Position numbers and translations under genes: made by a program. Shown here one piece after another: positions 53,533-62,154 of a stretch of DNA of 64,000 bases; positions within the stretch are counted from its first letter, which is position 1; each line of letters opens with the position of its first letter. The stretch comes from Weissella cibaria KACC 11862 (GTDB lineage: Bacteria; Bacillota; Bacilli; Lactobacillales; Lactobacillaceae): the NCBI RefSeq assembly GCF_000193635.1, contig NZ_AEKT01000012.1:34816-98815 (forward strand), read 5' to 3'. The notes under the pieces are model-generated. The model saw only the letters and a list, made by a program, of their open reading frames with translations, made no database searches and was not told the origin of the DNA.

Positions 53533-53560
53533 AGGTTAATATATAAAAAACATTTATGTT

Positions 53561-53577
53561 TGTAATGAATTTGTTAA
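53561..53577 (+). promoter_or_regulatory. WalR box upstream of the CAP-domain gene
   Basis: TGTAAT-GAATT-TGTTAA fits TGTWAH-N5-TGTWAH at every defined position. It is nearly identical to the box at 48110-48126. It lies about 80 bp before the start of the secreted CAP protein. Confidence 0.7.
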
Positions 53578-53655
53578 GACGAGTTGCTAAACTTAATATT
53601 TGTTAGAGAAAGAGAAAACGGGTTTGAATATGATTATCAAGGGGATTTATTAAAT

Positions 53656-54774
53656 ATGAACACGGTTTCTCGTAAGAAGATGTACAAATCAGGCAAGCAG
53701 TGGGTAGCGTTGGCGACGGTAGCAACGGTTGCTGGCGTGGCCATCACAGCAAATGACAAGGCGTCAGCTGACGTTTGGCAAGCGAATGGTGTCCAACAAG
53801 TAACCAATCAGTTGGCACAAGCGGGTGGTTTGGCAAATTACAACGTGCAGTATGGGGATACTGTTTGGGCATTAGCTTTAGCGAATGGTGAGAACTTGGA
53901 TACGTTTGTTAACCAATTCGGTATTGCAAATCCGGATGTGTTGTTTGCAAATGAAAGTTTTATGGCGCAAACGACTACTGGTGCGACTGTACAACCGCAA
54001 GGTGTTACAGAGCAAACCGCAACGACTGAGCAAGATGCTGTTGCGACCAGCACTGCGACACCAACGTCAGAGGCAGTCGTAGCGAGTCAGGTTGCTGATT
54101 CAGTTGCTGCCAGTCAAGTAGCGGCCTCTGAAGCAGCGAGTGAAGCAGCTTCAATTGCTGCTAGTCAGGCGGCAGCAGCGTCATACGCAGCTAGCGTAGC
54201 ACAGTCACAAGCTGACGCTGCATCAATGGCGGCCGCGGAGTCACAAGCGACGGCCGCTTCTGAAGCTGCTGCGCAACAAACGGCATCGGCTGCACTTGCA
54301 GCTGCTTCTTCAGCCGCCGTAGCCGCTCAGGTGGCGGCTGAGCAAGCATCATCACAACAAGCTGCAGCTAGTACCGTCCAAGCACAAGTAACGGCTGAGT
54401 CACAAGTTCAGACTGAGGCGACGGTAGCCACGGTTGGCAGCGCGGATATGTCGACATTTAATGCCTTGAATGCGTTGCGTCAGTCACAGGGGTTGGCGCC
54501 ATTGACGTTTGATAACGATTTGGCAGCGCGTGCACAGGCACGGGCCCAACAAATGGCTAACTTGGGTGGTGTTGCGAGTGATCACTACAGCACCGCTGGT
54601 GAAGTCGTAGCGATTGATTATGCCCCGGGTACGTCGGTTGTAAACGCTTGGTTTAATGAGACGAACATGATGCCGGTTGGTACAACTGGTCACCGTGATT
54701 GGGAAATGAATGCGGGCTACTCACGTGTTGGGATTGCGATTGTTGGCAATGTCATCGTTGGTGAAGCAAATTAA
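53656..54774 (+). CDS. Secreted LysM-like/CAP-domain surface protein with KxYKxGKxW signal
   Basis: A 372-residue exported protein. The N-terminus carries the KxYKxGKxW-type signal (KKMYKSGKQW, about residues 7-16), typical of large Ser-rich adhesins and of glucansucrases in lactic acid bacteria, with cleavage expected near KASA. A LysM-like stretch (VQYGDTVWALALANGENLD, about 63-81) and an Ala/Ser/Gln-rich linker (about 125-260) follow. The C-terminal CAP/SCP domain (FNALNALRQSQGLAPLTFDN ... AGEVVAIDYAPG) closes the protein. No LPxTG anchor. The ATG at 53656 is preferred over an upstream frame. WalR box upstream; it is expected to act at the cell wall. Confidence 0.8.
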   Translation: MNTVSRKKMYKSGKQWVALATVATVAGVAITANDKASADVWQANGVQQVTNQLAQAGGLANYNVQYGDTVWALALANGENLDTFVNQFGIANPDVLFANESFMAQTTTGATVQPQGVTEQTATTEQDAVATSTATPTSEAVVASQVADSVAASQVAASEAASEAASIAASQAAAASYAASVAQSQADAASMAAAESQATAASEAAAQQTASAALAAASSAAVAAQVAAEQASSQQAAASTVQAQVTAESQVQTEATVATVGSADMSTFNALNALRQSQGLAPLTFDNDLAARAQARAQQMANLGGVASDHYSTAGEVVAIDYAPGTSVVNAWFNETNMMPVGTTGHRDWEMNAGYSRVGIAIVGNVIVGEAN

Positions 54775-54782
54775 TGATAATT

Positions 54783-54826
54783 AAAAAGCATCTGGTGTTT
54801 GCAAATACCAGATGCTTTTCTTTTTG
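54783..54826. terminator. Terminator between CAP gene and pepS
   Basis: AAAAGCATCTGGT pairs with ACCAGATGCTTTT, followed by TCTTTTT. With A residues on the left it can serve both converging genes. Confidence 0.9.
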
Positions 54827-54833
54827 TGTGCGA

Positions 54834-56072
54834 TTATGCCCAGTCACCATTGCGGAAGACGGGGATGACTTGACCGTCATACGTGATACCGTCGATATCC
54901 ATATCGGCTGATCCCATCATGAAGTCAACGTGAACCAATGACTCGTTCTGGCCCTTTGCTTGACGCGCAGCGACGTCCATTTGGGTGCCACCCTTCAAAT
55001 TGAATGGGTATGCTGCACCAAGTGCCAAGTGGTCAGAAGCATTTTCATCAATCAAAGTGTTGTAGAAAACAATGCCTGATTGTGAAATTGGTGACGGATC
55101 TGGTACCAATGATACCTCACCCAAAGATGAAGCACCTTCGTCAGTCTTGATCAATTGTTGTAGGACTGCTTCGCCGGTTGAGGCATGCGCTTCCGTGACG
55201 TGGCCATCAACGAACGTTAGCTTGATATCATTAATCAAAACGCCTGCGTATGATAATGGCTTTGTTGACGTTACGGTACCGTGAATGTTGCGGTAGTCAG
55301 GGGAGGTGAAGACTTCCTCAGTTGGCATGTTAGCGACGAACATGTTACCAGCCTTGTCAATTGAGTCAGCAGCTTCCCACACGTGATCCTCGGCTAACCC
55401 AACTGTTAAATCCGTGATGGGTGAGCTGTAGTGTAACTCCTTGAAGTTCAAATCGTTGAGCCATTGCGCCTTTTCTTTCAAAGTATTCACATGGGCCATC
55501 CAGTCAGCGATGACGTCGTTTGCAACCCCAACGCGAGTGATCTTGAAGATTTCTTCCCAAAGACGGTCAGTTGCAGCTTCACCCTTTAAATCAGGGAAAA
55601 CTTTTTCAGCCCAGGCTTCACCAGCCGCGGCAACAACTAACCATGACACATCATTATTCATCGTGGCCTTGCGAACGGCTTGATTAGCGCGTTGGTAGGC
55701 TTGTTGGTAGGCCGAAACGCGATCGCCATCAACAGCACCAAGACCATCTGGATCGGCAGAAATCAGTGAAATGCGCGTCGTATGCTTCGCCATCAATTCT
55801 TCAGCGCGAACAGATACCCAAGTGGGGATGTTCGTCAAAGAATCGTTGTTGGCGTGTTGCAAAAATTCACGTTGCACATGAATGTCCTGCCATTCAATCA
55901 TGACGTTGTTTGCGCCACGTTTGTAGGCCGAGTCCACAATTTTGTGCACCAAAGGCACCTGTGCGACATCCGCATAGATGACAATATCTTGTCCCTTTTG
56001 GACATTAACCCCAACTGACGTAATTAAGTCAGCGTACTTTTGTGATAACAAATCAAAATTTTCTAGTGTCAT
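54834..56072 (-). CDS. pepS: Aminopeptidase PepS (M29 family)
   Basis: A 412-residue metallo-aminopeptidase of the M29 (AmpS/PepS/thermophilic) family, releasing N-terminal residues from peptides in the cytoplasm. The N-terminus VGVNVQKGQDIVIYADVAQV, the middle NMPTEEVFTSPDYRNIHGTV (conserved Glu) and the C-terminal HLALGAAYPFNLKGG (His) and HVDFMMGSADMDIDG (His/Asp) contain the expected metal ligands. On this strand GGGGTG lies six bases before the ATG at 56072; a GTG at 56081 is less likely. Confidence 0.92.
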   Translation of the reverse strand: MTLENFDLLSQKYADLITSVGVNVQKGQDIVIYADVAQVPLVHKIVDSAYKRGANNVMIEWQDIHVQREFLQHANNDSLTNIPTWVSVRAEELMAKHTTRISLISADPDGLGAVDGDRVSAYQQAYQRANQAVRKATMNNDVSWLVVAAAGEAWAEKVFPDLKGEAATDRLWEEIFKITRVGVANDVIADWMAHVNTLKEKAQWLNDLNFKELHYSSPITDLTVGLAEDHVWEAADSIDKAGNMFVANMPTEEVFTSPDYRNIHGTVTSTKPLSYAGVLINDIKLTFVDGHVTEAHASTGEAVLQQLIKTDEGASSLGEVSLVPDPSPISQSGIVFYNTLIDENASDHLALGAAYPFNLKGGTQMDVAARQAKGQNESLVHVDFMMGSADMDIDGITYDGQVIPVFRNGDWA

Positions 56073-56197
56073 CTGTTGCACCCCGTTGTTTATTAAGATG
56101 TTCTCATTTTACCTGAAAAATTTGGAATACAAAATAGGTAAGGGGTGTTGTTCATGAAATCGCAACAAGTCGGCTAAATGCTTTTACGCTAAATGTT

Positions 56198-56238
56198 TGA
56201 AACCGTTTCCACAAATTGTTGTATTTTTCTAATATAAT
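56198..56238 (+). promoter_or_regulatory. Promoter and cre site of the tandem regulator
   Basis: TATAAT at 56233-56238 is a consensus -10 preceded by AA, with a weak -35. TGAAACCGTTTCCA (56198-56211) matches 13 of 14 positions of the cre consensus and reaches into the -35 region. CcpA control of the regulator, and perhaps of pepS on the other side, is likely. Confidence 0.65.
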
Positions 56239-56282
56239 GAATTATTAGTAAGTAGCCTGACAGAGAAAAACGGGGATTGAAA

Positions 56283-58078
56283 ATGTCACAGGTACTATTA
56301 GCAGAGCGGATTAATGCGCTCCGGGATGAAAAAATATAACGGTTGAAGATATTGAAAGAGCCGGCATTTCAAGGTCACGATACTATCGGTTTGTACGTGG
56401 TGAGACACAAATCTCAGTAGTGGATTTATCTCGCTTATTAAAGTTATTAGCAGTGTCGTTTTCAGAATTGTTTGCGGGTGTAATTGCTGATCCGTATCAG
56501 CTGAGTATTGGCGACTTAGCAAAATGTACGGAAACTGAATTACGTCAAAAACAGGCGGAAATTGCACAAACTGCTGCATCGGTTGGTTATCCAACGGCTG
56601 AAATGGTGGCAATTGTGATTGACATCATCATCGATCGCCGCTGTGGGGTTGATTATCGTGACAAAACACAACGTTTATATGATCGACTGAATAGCATTCA
56701 GGCATTCACGATTTTTGAAATGCATGTCTTTTCATTAATTGCAACGGATCTAACACCAAAACGTTTTTTTAAACTCTATCGAAAATTCGCTCATGATGTC
56801 CAAGTTTTCCGCGATTATATGCCTGGTAATTTGTTTGAAACAAGTTTAATGATTCATATGACTGCGCTTAATCAGGCAGTTATTTGGCCTAAAAAATTAA
56901 ACGTGACGGACGTCTGGCTGACCTTAGAAGGTATTATGCGTCAGCCAGCACGCCGTTCAAATGTAGAAATTTTGCTACTGCAACGATTTACCGGGTTGCT
57001 ACGCACCTATTTAACCATGGATTCAGAAGTGGTCGCGGCTGAAATTGGCGTCTTTTTGATGGCTGCGCAACAAATGGGCGTGCGCGAAATGACGATGAAC
57101 ACCGTCCAAACATCCCTGGTGGCGGTTTGGACACGGCTACAATTAAGTAAGCAACAATTGCATGCGCAAAAAATGGCCGAGACGTTGCCAGCTATCATCA
57201 CTGATTTGACGCTACAACCGCGAAGTCAATCATTTGGCGAGGCGTTACGCCGGCGTTTGAAAGACAAGCATATCCGGGTACGGAGTTTGGAAGCCCTGGG
57301 TTTTTCAAAGTCGAAGTTGTACCGGGTATTTGAAGATGTGGGCACCCTGATGATTGATGAGATGTTAGATTTGATGCGCATTATTGGGTTTGACACTGGG
57401 GACATTGTCGCGGTGCTCATGTGGTTCCCATTGGACGAACAAAATGCACGCACAAATTTATACGGTGCGTCACACAGTGTGGTCTCACCAGCCGTCGTAC
57501 GGCAAAGCGCTACTGACATTGAAGATTATTACGAGAACGAAGTCTACGCCGCTGTACGAGCGGACGTGACTTGGTTTGGCACAGAACGCGCCACACAGGT
57601 CGCGACGGCGGTGGCCAACCTGCTACGTGAGCTAGATGAGTGGCATGAAAAGGAATATCGGCTCGTTAAAGTTGGTTTAATGGTGGTGACAAATGAGGAT
57701 GAGTTGGCGATGTGGTTTCGGCGAATGCGACAAGATCACCGGGATAACCGGGCGACACGGGTTTATACCGACCGCCAAATTGATGCGGTAGAGTATGCGA
57801 TTTTCGGCGCACTCTTCAAGGGAGATTTCGACCGTGTCCGTCAGCTTGTCCGACTGGCTTTAACGAATAATCCGTCATTAACGAATACGTTACGCTATAC
57901 TGCTTGGCGTTGGCGGGTTGAATCATATCGGCTATACGAACAGTTTGCAGCTAATCCATTGGAAACGATTCGCCAATTAAAAGGGCTCTACAATAATTAT
58001 GCCGTCCTCCTGGGTGATGGCCCGCTAGTTCAGTACTATCAAAGACGGTATGATGCTCTGTGGCAACAATACCGTTAG
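56283..58078 (+). pseudogene. Tandem Rgg/PlcR-like regulator, frameshifted at an A6 tract
   Basis: Reading begins at ATG 56283 (VLLAERINALRDEK) and stops at TAA after 18 codons. With one more A in the tract 56329-56334 it continues as NITVEDIERAGISRSRYYRF into the long open frame ending at 58078, for about 598 residues. Module 1 is an Xre-type HTH (about 1-60) plus a helical TPR-like region. Module 2 begins near residue 315 with a second HTH (RRRLKDKHIRVRSLEALGF and SKSKLYRVFEDVGTLMIDEM) plus another helical region. Rgg and PlcR proteins are about 280-300 residues with one HTH, so this looks like a single-chain double regulator. It may be a true pseudogene, phase-variable or a sequencing error. 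A peptide gene follows. Confidence 0.7.
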
Positions 58079-58194
58079 CGTCCGAATAACCCTATTTGAA
58101 TTTTTTTACAGGCAAAAATTTTCGTCAACTGTGCGTTTTTTCACATGATAGAATTTGTCACGTGGAGAAAATAGCAATATGTTGAGGTAAAGTC

Positions 58195-58332
58195 ATGAAA
58201 AAGTTTTTTAGATTGGCAGTGGTGGGGGTTGTTTTCGGGACAACGTTGAGCAGTCAGCAAGCGTTTAGCGCATCGGTTGAGTTGTCGCAGACGATTATGA
58301 GTCGATATTTGCAAATACCGTTAAACATTTGA
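58195..58332 (+). CDS. Small exported peptide, candidate pheromone precursor
   Basis: A 45-codon gene starting at ATG 58195, seven bases after GAGG (58184-58187). The N-terminus MKKFFRLAVVGVVFG is a positively charged start with hydrophobic core, i.e. a signal peptide, likely cleaved near AFSA. The remaining part ends in YLQIPLNI. It lies 116 bases downstream of the double Rgg/PlcR-like regulator and has its own ribosome site. The design (short, signal peptide, hydrophobic C-terminus, next to an RNPP-type regulator) parallels PapR of the PlcR system in size and layout. Function is inferred; no similarity search was possible. A bacteriocin or membrane-active peptide is an alternative. Confidence 0.65.
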   Translation: MKKFFRLAVVGVVFGTTLSSQQAFSASVELSQTIMSRYLQIPLNI

Positions 58333-58338
58333 TATAAT
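58309..58338 (+). promoter_or_regulatory. Strong promoter inside the end of the peptide gene
   Basis: TTGCAA (58309-58314), 18-base spacer, TATAAT (58333-58338), with TGA just before it giving an extended -10. It lies in the last codons of the peptide gene and points to the short transcript before the Mga-like gene. Confidence 0.7.
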
Positions 58339-58344
58339 GAAAAC

Positions 58345-58503
58345 TAGTTGGAAACTTTGGAGTTTAGCTAAATTATTAAAAATAGAAAAATGTTACGTCG
58401 GCATATTGCCAATCACTTCGGTAAGATAAGCTTGTACCATCAGTAACCCCTATGGTATATATGAGATTGGTTTGTGAGCGATTCGGATGAATCGCTCTTT
58501 TTG
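58345..58503 (+). ncRNA. Candidate small RNA or leader, about 160 nt
   Basis: Bounded by the promoter at 58309-58338 and a terminator at 58476-58503. It contains GGC/GCC around 58399-58409 and TACCAT/ATGGTA (around 58435-58457), plus the terminator stem. The only small frame (ATG 58390, 18 codons) lacks a ribosome site. It could be a free regulatory RNA or an attenuated leader of the Mga-like gene that starts at 58630. Confidence 0.45.
58476..58503 (+). terminator. Terminator of the short transcript
   Basis: GAGCGATT (58476-58483) pairs with AATCGCTC (58490-58497) around CGGATG, followed by TTTTT. Confidence 0.88.
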
Positions 58504-58629
58504 TGAGATTGAATAAATGGCACTGTTAACTAATATTTTTCATACGAAAAAATAATCCCGCGAAATCAAAAAACAATAACCGACTAAACTAAGCATATTG
58601 AACGAAGATAGAAGTGAGAGAATGCGATT

Positions 58630-60108
58630 ATGGAGTGGCTATTACCTAAGAAAGATCAAGAACGTTTAGCATTACATCGATATTTGACGAGCAAGTCAAG
58701 CCATGCTGTCCTAATTAAAGACATCATGGCTGATTTAGGGTGGTCACGGTATATGGTCTTGCAAAACGTGGAAACATTGCGTGTTGATTACCAACAAGTT
58801 GGGGACGGGAACATTGTGTATCTCCGACTAGTTGATTCAAACCGGGCATTACAAGTTGATCAGTTACAAACAATTAGTGATACAGCTTTATTAGGGGAGT
58901 ACATTCGAAATTCATTACAATTCGATGTGCTAATGGATATTTTCTTAGAAGTGGCGCAGTCTAATGAAATGATTGCCTTGCGTCACTCATCGAGTACAAC
59001 GGTTGTCCGTGTGACTAAGGTCGAAGTTGGTGAGGAACTTGAAAAGTCTGGTATCCAAATTTCTGACGATTATCAATTAGTTGGGGATGAACGAAATATT
59101 CGAATTCTGCTGTTTGAGGCATTGTATACTGCCTATGCCGATCAGCCAACGCCGTTTCCAGCGGATGTGCAAGCAGCAACTGATAAGGTTGAGGCGATTA
59201 TTGAAGAACAAACGCACATCCGGACGACTGTGAAGAAAGCATTCCGCATCTTTTTTGGTATTTGGTATACTCGCTTGAAGCACGGTCACGTTATTGGTGA
59301 TTATAACCATCAACTCTTTAAGCCAGATGCGGACTTGTCACGACATGCGCGGATGATTATCGATAAATTGCGTGAGGTGATTACGCTTTCCTTTGATAAT
59401 CAGGCGCCGTGGTTTGACGAAGAGTTACGTTTTGGCTTAGGATCGATTTATTCACTAGGCATCGGTTCAGGTTCATACCGAGTTGCCAACCTGGTACCGG
59501 ATGTCCGCCGGAAATTCCAGGAAATTTATGATGACGTTTGCGAAGTTTATCAAGATTTTTTTGGCTTGTCGTTATCACAACCAGAATTAGAGTTAATTCA
59601 AAAAGCACTCTTCTCGTTGAATTTCCGGATGCTGTTCTTCAGACAAAATGGCATTACGCACCCAATTAATCGTCAATTCTCGATGAGTACGTTTCCAATT
59701 CACACGGCATTTACAGAACGAGTCGTTGCCCATATTGCACCACACTTTGGCTTATCAGAAGCAGAAGTATCAACGGCCATCTTTAATGAGTATCTGAATA
59801 CATTTGTGCTTGTATTGAATAATAGTGAAATCTTGCCGGTGATTAATGTCACCGTCGATATGATTGATATGCCGGCACTCGAACAAATTATTATTGAGCG
59901 GCTTGCAAAATGGCAATCAGTTAACCTTAATATCACCACCGAATTTACATCAGAAACGGACCTATACATTTCTGATGTGCAACTCGATAGCCAAGTGCCG
60001 GGATTTGCCTGGCGGTCATTCCCAGAAAACCCGGAAGAAAAAGCGTTGCATGAAAAGTTAATCGAATTAACTGTGCAGCGTTTCCAAGCATTGACCGGCA
60101 AGATATAA
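58630..60108 (+). CDS. Mga-like transcriptional regulator
   Basis: A 492-residue regulator with an N-terminal Mga-type HTH (about 1-75: HAVLIKDIMADLGWSRYMVL, then NVETLRVDYQQV), a central region like PRD domains (about 90-390), and a C-terminal alpha/beta domain (about 395-492) like the EIIB fold of Mga. In streptococci Mga activates surface protein genes and senses sugar status through PTS phosphorylation. It lies about 300 bp after the peptide gene. The ribosome site is weak (GTGAGAG far upstream). An IS1182-like element is inserted ten bases after its stop. Confidence 0.78.
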   Translation: MEWLLPKKDQERLALHRYLTSKSSHAVLIKDIMADLGWSRYMVLQNVETLRVDYQQVGDGNIVYLRLVDSNRALQVDQLQTISDTALLGEYIRNSLQFDVLMDIFLEVAQSNEMIALRHSSSTTVVRVTKVEVGEELEKSGIQISDDYQLVGDERNIRILLFEALYTAYADQPTPFPADVQAATDKVEAIIEEQTHIRTTVKKAFRIFFGIWYTRLKHGHVIGDYNHQLFKPDADLSRHARMIIDKLREVITLSFDNQAPWFDEELRFGLGSIYSLGIGSGSYRVANLVPDVRRKFQEIYDDVCEVYQDFFGLSLSQPELELIQKALFSLNFRMLFFRQNGITHPINRQFSMSTFPIHTAFTERVVAHIAPHFGLSEAEVSTAIFNEYLNTFVLVLNNSEILPVINVTVDMIDMPALEQIIIERLAKWQSVNLNITTEFTSETDLYISDVQLDSQVPGFAWRSFPENPEEKALHEKLIELTVQRFQALTGKI

Positions 60109-60117
60109 GTATATAAG

Positions 60118-61930
60118 AGAGGCTGGGACAAAACTTAGCTGAATATTTTGAATAAAAAGCAGGCGCAAAACCATGTCTATCAAGGGCTTGCGCCTGCTTT
60201 TTGGTATAATAGTAGTAATAAAGGCAAAGAAAAAGACGTTGAGCGGCCACTCAACGTCTACGATTTCTGTCTCGGAAGGACTGAACCAAACAATGTATAA
60301 CAATTATAGCATGAATCAGCTAATGTTGGATATCCCAACTGCATATGAACCTGAAGAAAACCACCCAGCATATCAGATTAACCAGCTTGTAGAATCATTG
60401 GATTTTACGGATGAGTACACGACGGGACGATATCCTTATCACCCACGTCTATTACTTAAGTTGGTTCTTTTTGCGTATACTCGTGGAATTCGATATGGTC
60501 GTATGATAGAACGATTTGCGGATGAAAATAAGGTAGCCATGTGATTAACTCAAGGACAAGTTCCATCATATCGAACAATTAATCGTTTTAGAGCTGATGG
60601 TCGTATGGAGCAAATCATATTAGAGATGTTTACAAAGTTGCGTGAGCAACTAGTCGCCGCAGGCGTCATTGATAATGTCTTGTTTATCGATGGGACGAAG
60701 ATTCTGGCCAACGCTAACAAGTACTCGTTTGTTTGGCGTAAGAACACCCTTCGTTTTAGCGAACTGAACAAAGCCAAAGCAGTTGCGCTTCTCGAAGAAA
60801 TCAAAGCATCATAAGCGGATTTCTTTCATGAAGAAACCGAATTGTCGTTTGATTATATGGATGATGTTATTGCACGGTTAGAGATGCATATTGATGAGCT
60901 AAACCAAGCTGTCGAAAAAACCAAAAAGGTATCACCAAATCCAGCTAAGCAAGAACGGCGTACTATGAAATCTCAAACTCGCAAGCTGAAAGAAATACGC
61001 GATAAGAATGAGCAATACGAAAATTAAATGGATACGTTCGGTAATCGTAACAGCTATTCTAAAACAGATACCGACGCCACGTTTATGCGCGTAAAGGAAG
61101 ATCCGATGATGAATGGCCAGCTTAAGCCGGCCTATAATGTACCATCTGCTGTCAGCAATCAAATGGTTATTGGATATGTTGTATTCCAAAATCCGACTGA
61201 TGCAAGAACGCTTATTCCACTAGTCAAGAAAATGAATAACGCAGGAACACTGGGTTCAGTTGTCGTAGCTGACATGGGTTATGTATCCGAAGCTAACTAT
61301 CGATTCTTCGAAGATGAAATGCCAGAAGTAACAGCACTCATTCCCTACAACACAATGCTTCGCGAAGCTAGTCGTAAGTGGCGTAGTGATGACAGCAGGG
61401 TCATGAACTGGTCTGACGATGAAAAAGCTGATGAGTATACGGATAACGACGGCGTCGTTTTCAAATGGCGCAATTATAGTCATCGCACGGATAAGAATGG
61501 CAAGGCCCGCGATTTCCAAGTTTATCGCGCGGAAGAAAAGGACGAAAATAACCAAGATATTCCAGCGGTATATACAAAGGGTGGAAACGTTCGCCAAATC
61601 AATATTAACCCCTCATGGGGGTATCAGAAAGCACGCATGCGAGAAAGCCTCTCTGACGAAATCAACGCTTCAATCTACGCACGTCGTAAGATTGATAACG
61701 AGCCAGTTTTCGGTCGAATGAAGGCTCATTTTGGCGTGGGCAGATTCATGGTTCGCGGTCTGCGAAAGGTGAAAATAGAAACCGGACTGGTTATTATGGC
61801 CATGAATATGGCCATCATGGCGGGATAACATCCCGTTTATTTTGGATAAAAAAGAAAGAAGGAGAAGTAAATCCACCGGATTTTCTTCTCCTTTTTCATT
61901 TTCAGCTGGAACTGTTCTGTCCCAGCCTCT
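60118..61930 (+). mobile_element. IS1182-family-like insertion sequence
   Basis: Ends AGAGGCTGGGACA (60118-60130) and TGTCCCAGCCTCT (61918-61930) are perfect 13-base inverted repeats. Inside are protective hairpins before the transposase start (GCAGGCGCAA/TTGCGCCTGC near 60159-60200 and AGACGTTGAG/CTCAACGTCT near 60233-60259), one transposase gene with three stops, and a terminator (AAGGAGAAG/CTTCTCCTT, about 61859-61893). The end repeats plus flanking T look like the two arms of a rho-independent terminator. Confidence 0.8.
60293..61828 (+). pseudogene. IS1182-like transposase with three in-frame stops
   Basis: The reading frame from ATG 60293 (NYSMNQLMLDIPTAYEPEEN) to 61828 is uninterrupted by frameshifts but has TGA at 60541-60543, TAA at 60812-60814 and TAA at 61025-61027. 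The first is expected to be TGG (Trp) from its context (ADENKVAM-stop-LTQG); the other two are consistent with CAA (Gln). Otherwise the DDE domain is complete: VLFIDGTKILANANKYSFVW, VVADMGYVSEANYRFFE and EPVFGRMKAHFGVGRFMVRG. The element is therefore non-autonomous. Confidence 0.85.
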
Positions 61931-62057
61931 TTTTTTGATGTTTTGGGTGTTTGTCAGGAATGAATATAAACCAACGATAGACTATCTTGGCCGCCGTTGT
62001 CAGGGAATTGGTGTAGCGATGATACGACTGCCAGCCACCCAACAAACTGATTTTCAT

Positions 62058-62071
62058 GTAAGCGCTTAATT
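62058..62071 (+). promoter_or_regulatory. cre-like site before the PucR-type gene
   Basis: TGTAAGCGCTTAAT matches 12 of 14 positions of the cre consensus, with a core palindrome TAAGCGCTTA. It lies about 85 bp before the regulator start. Confidence 0.45.
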
Positions 62072-62154
62072 TTTAGTCAGCTTAATTTTTGTTAACAATG
62101 TAGACTTAATGGTAAGCAGTGACAGGTCAAAGAAAATCTATGGAGGGCACAACT

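Noticed and set aside
58390-58446. 18-codon frame inside the short transcript, possible second peptide
   Set aside because: No ribosome site, no hydrophobic or signal-like part, and start and stop fit chance.
62078-62094. Third WalR box before the PucR-type gene (TGTTAACAATGTAGAC)
   Set aside because: The second half-site is TAGACT, not TGTWAH, so the match is incomplete.
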